Below, one piece after another: positions 11,106 to 23,500 of a stretch of 64,000 nucleotides of DNA. The notes under the pieces were generated by a model that did not search any database, was not told the origin of the DNA, and saw nothing but the letters and a program-made list of their open reading frames with translations. The first letter of the stretch is position 1; every line of letters begins with the position of its first letter. The position numbers and the translations under genes are program-made. The DNA comes from Pocillopora verrucosa (taxonomy: Eukaryota > Cnidaria > Anthozoa > Scleractinia > Pocilloporidae). Location: contig NC_089321.1 of assembly GCF_036669915.1 (NCBI RefSeq), positions 1,209,501 through 1,273,500 on the forward strand. The letters are read 5' to 3'.

Positions 11106-13512
11106 GCGGTTTCACACTATCCAGAAAAGCTGAACAACAATTATGATACTTTTTAATCGTTTAATCGCATATTTCAGGGGTTTAGAAGAGTACCTTGAGT
11201 TATTTGTGTGTTAAAAGTATATTCTTGTCACCCTTGCACATGTGTCAAGTTACGTAAGGTCGCACACCTGTCTGTTTTTGAAAACATGATGATGATTGCC
11301 TACTCCCTGACTCAAGTTTGATTAAGTTTTTACGACTTTCACTTTGTTGGTGAGTCAGTCAACGACATGTTCCAAAACTGATATCTTTGCTTTTCGTAAA
11401 CCCTCTGATTTCAGTCTTTAAGACTCCAGATCCCGAAAGCTCTTTTAAAACTCTTTGTATCCCAGAATACAACAGGTCTTGACTATCTCAGACCATCAAA
11501 GGTCAGAACGAATGAAAATTACTTTTCAAAACAACACAAGAAGTCACGAACAACATATTCATCAATTCCACGCTCACTTGTATACTTAGAGAACCAAATA
11601 ATTGAAAGTCTTCACTCAAAGCGTAACTTCAGTTAAGTTTTCTTTTTGCTGAAGTGTTCCGTTTCTCTTCTTACTTTTCGGTCGGACAACTTGGTGATAT
11701 AACTTTGCATCATTGGCATTGGATAACATTGCACAATATTGAAAGACCAAACAAGGTTTCTATAATTGCAGTTTGACCACTTGGCATTATAGTTCACATC
11801 ACTGACCACAGCTGGCTATTTCGTGATATTCGCCAATATTGTTATTAAATCAAAGGGTCACAGGGCCTGAAGTGCAGCTGAAGTGAACCACAGATCTGGT
11901 TCACGGACAGCTGCAAAAAATAAGTTTTACTCGTCATTGCACAACCAAAATACCTCAGCGTCGTAGAGATGGCTCTATCCAAGGCGAAGCTAATTTCCCT
12001 GTTTTAATTTAACAAAAAAAAATGTGTTGAACTTGACCTTGCTCGACAAACATGGCATAGTTGAAATTTGATTGATTAAACCTTAGAAGTTGCAAAAAGG
12101 GTTTTTATGATAATAGATGAAAGTAAAGAACTTTCACGGATGCGCCGACATCGCCCATTTTTTTTGGTTTATTTTCTTAACCCTCGAGAATTTCAGATAA
12201 TGCACAACGGACTAAGGTAACTTCGACATCGATCTTCAAGAATTTTTTTCTCAGACAAAAAAAACGCTTGACAAAATTTGTCATGTGACTGCCGGCTTTA
12301 ATAAGATTATAGCTCTATCGAGTCTCTAGAACCATGTAACTCATGCCGTGATAGCCTCGGTTTGAAAGTGATGATGTGATATTTAAGAGCTATGACAGCG
12401 TTCTGGGTGTGGCAAAAGCTTTCATCTTAAATAAGCAACTCGATCCTTACTGGTGCAAGGTTCTATTGTAGCAACTGATTTGTCCAATGTTGCCCCACAT
12501 AGGGTGTAGCTTGCTGAAGCCTGGAAAAACCGAGTGCTGTACATTGAAGCTATCAAATAAATCAAAAGTGATGTTTCGACTGTGTAACTGACCACGAATT
12601 GAGGTAACTACGATTGAAAAATTTCCTGTATGGTTCTGTTTTTCATTTCTTGTCAACTCACATGTACCCTCGCGTGTTTGCATTGTTAGCATTTTGAAAT
12701 AGGGTCAGGTCATAAGGTTACATAATCATCATGAAAATGCCTCGTGCTCATAACTTGAAAAGCTAAGAAACTGCATGCAAGCTGCCTCCAGAACGGACGA
12801 CTACTGAAATGAAAAATGGTTATCATGAAGAATGAGAGAACTTTATCAGGAGCCACTCTCTTCCATTATTTATCAATTACTTCTTTAGTCTCTGCATAGA
12901 AAGTTGCATGATTTTCCTAACTAGAAACCTTCTCGAGTTCAACCTTATTCTCTCGAGTTTTTACTCGAGATCTCCATTTACGCTGTGAGATATTGACTTT
13001 TAAAGCGAGATCCGAGCTATAACGCGAGATTCCGAGCTATAATTCAAAATTAGAAATTAAAACGCAACAGTTGGTGTTGCAATAGATGATCTATATTCAT
13101 CTATCACTTGAAATCTTGACATCCGTCTCAACATCCACGAAACCGCAACTGATTTCGTCAGTCACGTTATGAATGACCGTCGGTTTTAGATTTTTCGAAC
13201 CTTTTGCATTCTTCAAGTGACTCCTTTTTCACTTGTTTGCTTTACTTTAAGTTTATAAAAAGTTTTAAAGTTTGAGATCACCTCGAGGGCTCAATGTAAA
13301 ACAAAGACCGATGATCAATGACACAGTTATAATGCAAAAATGTCTCAACAGAGGTCAATAGACGGTTATCTCCTTGCTATTTATTGGATAAATTTTTCGT
13401 TGGAGCTACTATCCAACACAGGCAGACAAGACATTGGGGAACTCTGAATATCGTACTCATTATGAAACAACAGCATTAAGTCTGTTTTGGTTCATTGTTC
13501 ATTTGTGAGATT

Positions 13513-15094
13513 CTTGTAAAAGTGTTTGGGTTAGTGCTCTAATAACAATTTTTAATCTTTAAAGGTCAGTTAGCCAGCATGCCTTCTCATGCCTATCGGA
13601 AAAAAGATGTGTTCTTTAGAGTAAGCAGTCGGATAGAATCACAGAGAGAGTGTTCGATAAGACTCTGATCTAGATGATTTAGAGTTGGAGTGGAAAAGGA
13701 GGAGAGTGAAATGAATTTGGTGCGAGTGTAATTGTATTAGATGGATTCAAGTGGAGATCAGAAGAACATGCTAAGAGTCCTTATTGCCTTTCGCTAAGCG
13801 TGGCGCGCTCTCCGGCTAGTTTTCCCCTTTAGTACAACTCACAGATTTTTACCTCGCTTGGCCTGTTACACTCTTCGCTCGGTAGTTTTCTAAGCCTGCA
13901 GCTTTTAGAACATTAAACGATGTAGTTCGAAAGCAATGGGGTGTGAGTGTATGCATGTGCAAGGCCAGCTTTTTGCCTATGATCGTCAGGAGACTCTCCG
14001 CAAAGCTTGTGTTTCCCTATGGGCGTATTTACAAAAACCAGACCTCATCTGGTGAAGAGAAAGAGCTCACATTGTAGTTTTTCTTTTTTCTGCCAAAGGG
14101 AATCGCATGGTGGCTCTTTTTTCACCAAGTGCATCTCAAGGCAAACCCACCGAAAAACGCGGGTTTCCAGGCCATGCCATTACCACAGATTAACTCTCGC
14201 CTTTATCGTCGCTGATTCCACCTGGATCATTGTTTGTCGCTCTCTTGCTTAAGCGCTAGCAGACGTAGATTCAGCCCGCTAGTTGTCGTTTAAGATGAAG
14301 GTCGCCCGCATTCATCGCACCGCCCCTCTTCCCGAATTAGAGAAGGGAGTAAACTCCATGCAGTATTCACAAGACTTTCTGAAGTATATCCACACCGAGT
14401 TTAGTGGTTGCATAGAGAGCTTAAAAGTCCTCGCTGGAAATTGGACGCTTGAACTTAAAGTAGAAATCAATCTTGTCGTGCAAGATCTTTGCATCAGCGA
14501 TCGATGCATCTAGAGCTTCGTTGTCGATTGGAATACTTTATTCTAGAAAGTGGAAAACGGCATTCTTTGAGAGGGTCCGAATACAAATTGGTCCAGGCCG
14601 AAACGAATGGCTCTCATGTTGTTGCATCTGTATGTTTTTTTTTTGTTTTTTTTTGTCTTCTACGTAAACAGAAAATCAGAGACTTCAACTGGCATACTCA
14701 CTCTTATAACGGTGAATGTATTGACGCTTAACAAAAGAGAGAACATGTATATTTGAGCAGTACATAGTGATTTATTTCCGTAAACGTGCTGCTATTGATG
14801 TGATTTATTTTGAGAATTTTAATGAATTAGACTCTGAGTTTGCTCTATCTTAGATCCCTATTGATATACTTCTGGCTTTTACTCCTGGCGGTTAATGGTT
14901 AGTTATCTCATTACTTAAGTAAAGTGGATTTTAGATAAATGGTCTTTGTTAAATGACCCTCCAGCTCCTCGCCCGCAATCACTTATTAAAAAATAGTGCT
15001 TTATAATGAACTTCGAAGCTACTTCTCATGAACGAAATCCACCTGTACTTATCAAAATGAAGAGCGCTTTTTCTAGCCAGAGTTATTTGAATGA
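13513..15094. other. Spacer between duplication blocks, no gene recognised
   Basis: This single-copy stretch lies between blocks A and B. Several short open frames on both strands (around 14007-14252 and 14283-14731) show no recognisable domain, no splice-consistent extension and no repeat homology within the window. Nothing further can be supported. Confidence 0.5.
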
Positions 15095-15460
15095 TCAACG
15101 TCGCATTATCCAGGAAGCTGAATCGCAATTATGACAGTTGTTCCAGATAACATCCCCGTATCCCATGATTGGTCTAATCAGCCTTTTGTACAAAAATGTT
15201 AACGTGGATCTATCAACATTGTTTTTGACACATTTCAGTATATTTAATCGTTTAGAAGCTTTCTTATACATCTTAACTATACGATTTCTCCACGACATAT
15301 TACTCTGCAAAGTTAAGCCTAAGTGAGTGTGAGACTCAATGTCTTTGACGACCATGGTGTCAAGGTGTTCTGATGCCCAAATCTCAGAGCTGGAACTAAA
15401 AGCTATGTATTGCAAAGCGGATAATTTAGATTTTGATATTGGGTGTAAAACGTATCGCAA
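15095..15460 (-). pseudogene. Non-LTR retrotransposon reverse transcriptase C-terminal fragment
   Basis: A 121-codon frame contains THLGLTLQSNMSWRNRI, then KKASKRLNILKCVKNN, then TLTFLYKRLIRPIMGYGDV followed by IWNNC. This order (HLGV-L--LSW--HI, KA--RL--L, LY--LIRP-L-YG--VW) is the conserved region after the catalytic domain in jockey/RTE/CR1-type LINE reverse transcriptases. The YxDD core and endonuclease are absent, so this is a 5'-truncated or decayed insertion. It abuts the left edge of block B. Confidence 0.75.
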
Positions 15461-15649
15461 TACTTCAGGATTGAGACTATCCGGCAGTTATCTAAACACC
15501 CACGTAATGTAACTGACTGATAAGCTTTCTGTTACTTAACCACTGACCAGTTTCTGTTCGGTTTATTAAACTGTCGCCTTTCGTGGGTTAATTGCAGTGA
15601 TATTCTAAAAATGCAAGAGGTTTATAATTGCAAGGAGACTGGCAATGGT

Positions 15650-15815
15650 CATTAAGTATAGGTTTGTTCGGCAATAAATTAATACACGAATATGAAAGCG
15701 ATCTTCGCAGTAATGTACACTACTTAAGCAGTGAAAATGAGGCCTGAAAAAATTTAGGCCTTCACGGGATTTGAACCCATGACCTCGGCGATATCGTTGC
15801 AGTGATACAGTTTGG
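15650..15815 (-). mobile_element. tRNA-derived SINE (block B copy)
   Basis: On the minus strand a clean B-box (GGTCATGGGTTCAAATCC) is followed by the family body. That body reads on the plus strand as GAATATGAAAGCGATCTTCG, AGTGAAAATGAGGCCTGAAA. It is the orthologous insertion to 6330-6560. Confidence 0.7.
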
Positions 15816-16057
15816 GCTTAAGAATACTTAAAGATTATCATAAAAGTCAAGGTCTCACTTTTAAAAGAGAATGGACAGGGCAGTCTTTACTCAGACTAGA
15901 TCCCACTGGGGTTCTTCAAAGATGGCTTAACTCGATCCGCCGCGGCCGAATTTACTCTGTGCCATGTTCTCGAGCCCTCTGGCATATAGATAAAAAGAAA
16001 TTTATAAACTCTAAGGCACAAATTCTAACCCTTGAAAATACAAAAAAGAAGCAATAA
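15812..16057 (+). pseudogene. DDE/rve integrase-type transposase fragment (block B)
   Basis: This 81-codon frame reads GLRILKDYHKSQGLTFKRE, then LLRLDPTGVLQRWLNSIRR, then IYSVPCSRALWHID. The pattern (GYRM--GHLR--G, LRR-DP-GV--RW--IRRR-Y-VP-PN-LWHID) is the segment that enters the rve catalytic core in a family of animal transposon-derived integrases. The frame then departs from the family, and the rest of the core (GNHKL onwards) is missing. The SINE sits directly upstream, so the insertion probably interrupted an already decayed copy. It is not a host gene. Confidence 0.6.
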
Positions 16058-16164
16058 ACATTCTCAAACTTATCTTTGAAGTGCTGTAAAAATCGCAGAA
16101 TAATTAATGCCACACGTCCTAAGCACTCCAAAAGCAAAGGAAACCGGCAATTTGGAATGATGAT

Positions 16165-16330
16165 TTGAACTGAATATTGCTGAATTTCATGTTTGCATGG
16201 AATGTTTGCAGTGAATGTTCGAACTGAATGTTAATTCACTATAAATGTTCGACTTGCATGTTTGCTTTGAATGTTCGAGTTGAATGTTTACATTGAATAT
16301 CGGAATTGAATGTTTGAATCGAATAATGAG
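16165..16330. repeat. Degenerate GAATGTT-type short tandem repeat (block B)
   Basis: These are imperfect units such as GTTCGAACTGAATG and GTTTGCTTTGAATG, matching 7190-7480 but fewer in number. Confidence 0.65.
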
Positions 16331-17476
16331 CGTCCGACATGAAAGTGTGATTAATATATTTGAATACCAAGATGGAAGTTTCGTTAAAGGACGTGAGGGT
16401 TGAATTAAAAACGCTAATTTCAAGTTACCATTTAAATGTCACTGCAAGGGTTTGATGTTTATAATAAAATGTTTAACCTGCTTAACTGAAAGTTTTAACC
16501 GACTATTTTTATGTTTGGAGCGCGTAATTAAATGTTTTAATTGGATTTCAAAAGGCTTATGTGAATGTTTGAATCACAATTTGAAAGTCTGCAGATAATA
16601 TTGCAAAGTACAAGTTAATGTTTGTGTGAATAAAAATTGATCAATTGAACTTGGCGGTGTTGGTTTAATGGTTTCTTTAAAAGTGACGCACATAGGACGA
16701 TTTTTCCGGAAGGCACCCTATTTTGTTGACAGTAACCTTTAGATAAAGGACATGATTCAATAACATATGCGAACTTCATTGCAATTTAGATGGCGAGTGG
16801 CCGTCCTCACACAAAAACATACTGATATAATTTCACGTTACTTATCCTTTAAGAACCCTATGCAGAAATAAGCTGTCGCTTTTAAATCACAGCAAACTAA
16901 ACGTGAAACCCCGAAGATAAGAGCTTTATTTTTATTTTTTACGAAAAGGTTGAATAATGTTACAGCGTTGAAGCTGCGCTTGAGCACATGATCGGATGCA
17001 ATTATGACCAAAGAATGACCTGAAAGTCCCTACGTTAATCTCGTCATAGGATAAACACTTTGAAAATAGGGAGGGGAGTTATTTATGGCCAGAAAATCTC
17101 CGGAAAAAGCCCAACACCGAAACATCAGTAGCAAGGAGCACATATAGCAAAATACTACAAAGTAGCATCACTTGCTCAGGCAGTTCTACACCCACTACTC
17201 TAAGGAATAGGGTCATTACAGCCCGGCTGAATGAGCGGAAGCTCTCCATAGATAATTTCATACCTATCTCATCATCTCATCATATACCGAGGCTTCTTGC
17301 CCAACCAATAAAGATCCCAACATATAAAAAAGTTAAAATATCGAGAGGAAACTGACTGACTTAAAAACCTACTCTTAAACAAGACACTAAAATGGAACTT
17401 AAAGTCATTTCTGCAAAAAAACTACATATACGCTAGTTGACTCAGTCAGATCCTTCTCCTTCCACTCTGAGGAAGC

Positions 17477-18612
17477 CTAATTGTATTTTGGCATGATGCA
17501 CTTTCCATGGGCATCACGGGCAAAGATTGGGCAGGTATCTGGAGGGAATGGCCAAGGTCCAGCCTTCTTCTCAGCCTCCTTGGAGATCTCATGAACCCTC
17601 TTCATCAGCTTCTCGAATGCAGCTCGACCCTTAGGAGTGGCTGTCTTATCTCGCATTTCGGCCAATTTGCCCACGTACTCACCCATAGTTTTCAGGTTCT
17701 TGAATGGACATCCGTCTTTGAAACCAGGGCAGTTTCCGGCGATTCCTTTCATTTCATCAGCAAGAGCTTTATAAGGGCACACGCCTTTGCCAAAAACTGG
17801 GCACTTCTTAAGGATCTCCTCAACCGTCAAAGAATATGGACACTGCGGGTTCAAGTGTAAAGTTAAACTAGAAACGAGAATATTCACAAGGAACCGGTAC
17901 ACAACAGCTCAAATAAATCAGCCGTGAGCTATCACTTTTTTCTTCACTTCAGGTAATAGATTCTTTAGAATGATTCATGTTTCGAGATTTGTTCTGAAAG
18001 TGGGAAAAACACTAGACAGTGACAATTGTTTGACATTATTTGAAAAAACTAGGGAACGAAAAGAAATTCCCGCACCTTAGTTGTACGTTAGAAAGCTCTT
18101 TTTTATCGATGGTTTCCATTTTATATTTTCATTCCGAAACCGAAATTACTTACCACAGTGTATGCAGGTTTCAAAATCTCCCTTCCTGCAGCATCTTTGG
18201 CAAAGGGGCAGCCACCCTTGAAGGAGCTTTGAGGGGAGACAGTTCCATACTCTACGTGTTTTTCCTTAGTAAGAAAGTGGACATCCTTCAAAAACTCGAT
18301 CCATTGAGCTTCACCTTTGGACTGATCACGCATCTGACCCATCATGTCTTGAAGCTCACCCACGGTCTTGCATTGTTTGAAGGGGCAGCCATTGTTGAAA
18401 GGAGGACATTTGGCACAGACGCCTTTCTTTTCTTGGGCAAGCTTGGCATATGGGCAGCCACCACCGAAAAATGCTGGGCAGTGCTTCGATATGTAATCCA
18501 CGGTGACGTCTGACTTCTAAAAGGTTTAAACAAAAACGGAAATCTGAGGCTCAACGAGGCGATTCCTTATTTGTGACGGCCGGAATCCAAAACATTTACC
18601 ATTTTCCGCCAT
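17477..18612 (-). CDS. Cys-Pro-repeat protein, two-domain, copy B (function unknown)
   Basis: The model has three exons: 18612-18600 (MAEN plus one base), 18509-18154 and 17842-17477. Together they make 735 nt, 244 residues, with no stop. Junctions are AATG|GTAAAT, GTCAG|ACGTC, GTG|GTAAGT and CCGCAG|TGTCC, and the phases agree. Exons 2 and 3 each encode one copy of a ~120-residue domain. The copies align over TVDYISKHCPAF / TVEEILKKCPVF, GCPY / VCPY, KCPPFNNGCPFK / NCPGFKDGCPFK, and MRDQ / MRDK. Eleven of 14 cysteines are followed by proline, and several (KCPVF, GCPFK) resemble heme-regulatory motifs, so thiolate heme or metal binding is possible but unproven. No signal peptide or membrane segment is visible, which suggests a cytosolic protein. 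An out-of-frame ATG lies 4 nt upstream and would give a 5-codon uORF. I do not recognise the family. Copy A (7929-8921) is a broken paralogue. Confidence 0.75.
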
Positions 18613-20335
18613 ACATTTAGCAGGTCGCAGCTGTTAGACCAATATAGTTGTGAGGTTAGCGAGAAAACGATTGACCCAAAGCTCTTACAAAATCATGCTT
18701 ACAAAGCGACCGAGAACTGCGTTTGTGGCCAGAAAGAGAGAGTTTTGTGGTTGCGTGCATCGTCTCATTTATTTCCTGAGTCCTCAACGATTTCATCATT
18801 TCTTTGGTATCTCACTTTTAAGTCACTGCATAGGTAAACGGGTGTTTTTTCTTTTTTCCAAATTCGCTCAAGTATATTCATTTCCACAAGGCTGTACAGA
18901 TTTTGCTTTGACATATCGATCAGCCTACCGCTACAGCTAAAATTTTAACGCGGGCTGTGTTGCTCAAATACTACTTTAATCGCTCGAAATAGAAAGTTCT
19001 GAGTTTAACTGATTAGGCTCAGTTTTTTCAACAGTCAGTTTATTCATTAAAATGAAAAACTAAAACGATCAACTATAGTAATTTCATCTTATAAATACGT
19101 TGTGTCTGTATTATGTAAGAGCGATCGATTACATAACAATGATTAGTTTTTGGCGGATGACTGAGCAAGACGAAAGACGAAACTGGCGACACATCAAGAT
19201 ACAGTTTATTGTTATAAAGACAACGTCTTGCCAGATAGAACTGTGGGCTTGCAACGTTCTACGACTAGAAGTTGAATGACTTTATCATCATCTTAACCTG
19301 GGGCATATCTTACATTCTACTTCTAATACTTTTAATACAGTCAAGAGCAAGCACGACATTTCAATCTACTGTTTCTTGAGGCCCTGCGAGGGAACGGCAT
19401 GTTTAGGTTTTCTTCATTTTGCACTCCATCAGTTGAGATAAAATTTGATTCATTAACGAGGAGAAAACATTGCTTTCATAAACTTAGCTTTTTTTTTGCT
19501 TTGTTAGTCGTCCAAGGAGCTCATTCTCATTGTGATCAGTTACTGCTTTTTTTTCTACCCTACAAGAACGATGCAATGGACGACAATAGTAATAATAACA
19601 TCGTGATTCGTTACTCTCTTTTAGGATACTTAGCATCAGAAGCGACTGATAATATTTCCTCAGGATAAAAGGGTTTAAAAAAATGCAATATTCTAAGTAG
19701 AAAAGACAGTATTTAGGGAGTGTCACACAGATTGAACATCAATACTACAAACAGCTCTAGCTCCTCAACAAAAATAAATCTGAGACACTATTTAATCAAA
19801 CCCCTTGGTTGACCTCAGGACTGATTCACTTACTAGCTTAGATGAAGCCATGTAGAGCTCGTAGGAAGACTTTCTTGTAAAAAAGAATTCAAAGACTCGT
19901 AAGCTGTAGTAGTTCACACTGTTACTGACTAGCTCAACTGATTATGCTGGGGCTGGGTGCATCAATTCAAAAGCAAAAGCAAGGCAAATAACAATGGATG
20001 ATTGACGCATAAAAACAGGTTATTCTCGATCAAACAGGTTTTCCCACACAAGGCACAATGCATCATTCAGTTAAAAAAACGTGATAATGCCTTACCAATG
20101 TTTTTATAACGCCTGCAATTTTGTCATCTAAATTTCTGATTATTCGTATCAATAGGAGGACCGTCCAAATCTTGATTATTTAAAACTCTTTTTTTGACAA
20201 ATTAAAAGATTGACTTGTCACAAGAATCGATATATATTTGACCATCATATAAGGCACCACCAGCCCATCGACCCAATTCAATGAGAACTTTTCGCTGTAC
20301 CCGCACCAGTTTTAACAAGTGTTCAAATCCAATCA

Positions 20336-20583
20336 TTACACAGGACGAAATTGCAAGAATCCGTAAACGGAAACGTGGCAGAAACATGTTAAACCGTTCT
20401 GGAAACACGACGGATAACCTGGGTTTCCGTTACCGGTTTCGTGACGTTTTCTCGCGTTTCCGTTGCTGCGTATACAACGGAACCGGACCACTTTTTGTGC
20501 ATGTTAAACATAACGGAAACATGGAGTTGCATGTTTCCGCCACGTTTCAGAAATACGGAAACATGTGATTTCGTCCTGTGTTA
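20336..20583. mobile_element. PIF/Harbinger-type MITE with TTA target duplication
   Basis: A 242-bp palindromic insertion (20339-20580) begins CACAGGACGAAAT and ends ATTTCGTCCTGTG, flanked by TTA on both sides (20336-20338 and 20581-20583). The same place in block A (about 10880) reads CTTTACCTA without the insertion, so the empty site is preserved. A 3-bp TTA/TAA duplication is the mark of the PIF/Harbinger superfamily. The interior is rich in GGAAAC and GTTTCC motifs and encodes no transposase. Confidence 0.85.
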
Positions 20584-23500
20584 CCTAAAACTGGATTCAG
20601 CTTTGCCGTTAAGAGCTAGGACTTAATGTAAGTTTGGGTAAGACATTTTGATACACCTTTGAACTGCACGGGAAAGAATCTGCCTTTTCCGCATCACTTG
20701 ATCTCGCATTCCTGATTTTCGCATCATTTTTTTTTTCCGTAATCGCGAAATGCGCGAAATTTGTTAGTCGCGAAGATTTTAAATTCGAAGATAATTACAT
20801 AACCGCGTAAGAGACAAAGTATCTCAAAGGGTGTTTCTATATGTGGTATTTAGAAATCAAAGAAACAGTGCACAATTGTCCCGCGATAATGTTAATGTTA
20901 GAAACCACGAAATTGAACATCAATAATTGATATAATGCTAATAAAGCTCTCAGTGGACGTTTAATTTTTGTGAAAGGTTCAAAACTGTAGCTATTCGTAG
21001 ACAAGCATCGGCGGTCATGTGGTCACAAATTCAAATTCTTTGCCTACTCAGTCCCACAGAGTCAAATATCTCAATTACCTTAGGTCTTCTTTTTTTTTTT
21101 TTTTTTGTCCTTTTTGGCGCAATCACTTCAATATAAACTCCCTTAGGTAAGTACTGCTCACCACGAAACACGTGTAATGATGCATCCCGGAGAAGATGTT
21201 GCACGTGGCTTGAACATGACCAACACGACAAGCTACGGATCAACTTTTGAACAGCTTCTGCAATTGACGACAGGAAATCTGACTGGTGATGCATGAAGTG
21301 AGACCAGGCAAAAACAAAAGCTAGATTATGTCAGCAGGAAACACCTTGTGTTATTTTTGTGTTAAGCGTATATTCTTGTTACCCTAGCGGCAAATGTGTC
21401 GGGTTACGTAACGTCTCAAGCCTGTTATGAAAACTTGATGATGATTTACCTTAGTGGCTCCATCTGATATAGGATTTGTTCGTTTTGATGAAGGTTGATT
21501 CAACCCAGGAATGATTAAACAGGAATTTTCCTTTACAATCAATACATTTTCACGTGGAAAGATAACAAAAAGATATCAAAAGATAATGAAAAGATATCAG
21601 TCAGCGGTTTCACACTATCCAGAAAAGCTGAACCACAACTATGACATTTTTTGTCGTTTAGAAGCTTACCTTGTGTTATTTGTGTGTTAAAAGTATATGC
21701 TTGTCACCCTTGCGAATGTGTCAAGTTACGTCACGTCGCAGGCCTGTTTTGAACACATGATGACGATTGCCTACTCCTTGACTCAAGTTTGATTAAGTTT
21801 TTATGACTTTCGCTTTGTTGGTGAGTCATTCAACGACATGTTCCAAAAGCAATATCTTTCATTCATGTAAACCCGCTAATTTCAGTCTTTTTTAAGACTC
21901 CGGATCCCGTGAAGTTGTTTTGAAAGTCTTAGGTATCCCAGAATACTGGTGTTGCATATGTCAGACCATCAAAGGTCAGAACGACTGAAATTACTTTTCA
22001 AAACAATACAAGAAGTCACGAACAACATATTCACCAATTCCATGCTCACTTGTATACTGAAAAAACCAAATAGTTGAAAGTCTTCACCCAAGCGTAACTT
22101 TAGTTAAATTTGATTAAGTACAGTTAATTTTCTTTTTGCTGACGTGTTATGTTTCTCTTCTTACTTGTCAGTTGGACAACTTGGTGATATAACTTTGCAT
22201 CATTGACCATGGATAACATTGAGCAATATTGGAAGACCAAAGAAGGTTCTTCAATTGTAGTTTGACAACTTGGCATTATAGTTCACATCACTGACCACAG
22301 CTGGCTATTTCATGATATCCGCCAATATTGTTATTAAGTCAAAGGGTCACTGCTTATTTGTCTATCGGATATTGCATCAGTTGTCATCAGTACAGAGATT
22401 TGGCATCATGATTGATGTATCATACATGTTCTAGAGTCTGAATCGGTGCAACATTTCCGGAGTAACGGATGAGTTTGGCGGCTTCTCAACAAGGCCTGAA
22501 GTGGAGCTGAAGTGAACCACAGATTTAGCTCGAGGACAGCTGCAAAAACTAACTTTTACTCGAAATTGTGCGACCAATCAGTGCCGTAGAGGTGGCTTTA
22601 CTCCAAGGCAAAGCTAATTTTTCTCTTTTAATCTAACAAAAGAAGTTGTGACGAAGGTTACATAATAAAAAATTTTCAAATAGGCAAACACCACCTAGGT
22701 CAATCTTCTGGTATGCACTGTCAATGAGTAAAAACTTTCAATAGCGAGCACTCATGAACACGAAGCATTTGATTAACAAGAATCACATAAAATTTCTCTA
22801 CATGGAGCTTAATTGAAACAGAGAGTTGGCTAATGCACAGCTCAAGAAAAATGTTTTAAACTTGACCTTGCCCGACAAAAATAGCATAGTCACCCATGGA
22901 AAAGGTTCCTATAGTAACAATTATAGTAATTCCAAACAAACAACTTTCAGATACGCTGACATCCCCCAGATCGGCTGGTATGCACTGTCAAGGATTTTGA
23001 ATTTCAAAGGGAGCTGAACAAATGAACAGAGCATCTAACAAAGCAGTCGCTTTCATATTCTTTTCTGGTTTATCTTCTAAATCCTCTAGAATTTCAGATA
23101 ATGTAACAACGGACTAAGGGAACATTGACGTTGATCTTCAAGAATATCGTTCTCGTACAAAAAAGTCAATAACAAAATTTGTTATTTGACTGTCTCCATC
23201 GACCATGACATGACCCTAGGACTGCATTTAATATCCTCGATCTTTTGTTGCATTGCATATACAGTGTGCCAAACAAAATGGACCTTACGAGCCGCAAACC
23301 TCAACACTTTAAACTGAATCTGTATTTTCCAGTATAAATTCGAAGTGTTCGATTTGAAAGCGACTTCTAGGTAGGTAGGTGATGGATGCATTGCGGTTGA
23401 GTTAGTTTTATCCGGCGGATTCTGACTCTGTTATACGTCAAAGCGTTTACAGATTTTTAGAGTAAATCATCGGTGAATGCTTCATATATTTCGACTTTTT

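Larger units (their letters stand above)
6230..13512. repeat. Segmental duplication block A
   Basis: Block A is collinear with 15495-24754 in direct orientation. Matching landmarks include CAGTTTCTGTTCGGTTTATT (6281/15548), a SINE (6480/15740), the Cys-Pro gene (7929/17477), a GATGATTGACGCAT segment (10536/19994) and the final ATGAAACAACAGCAT (13462/24706). A is about 2 kb shorter than B because of several deletions in A and at least one insertion in B. Apart from the broken Cys-Pro gene and transposon fragments, about 9.0-13.5 kb of this block holds no gene I can support. Confidence 0.9.
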
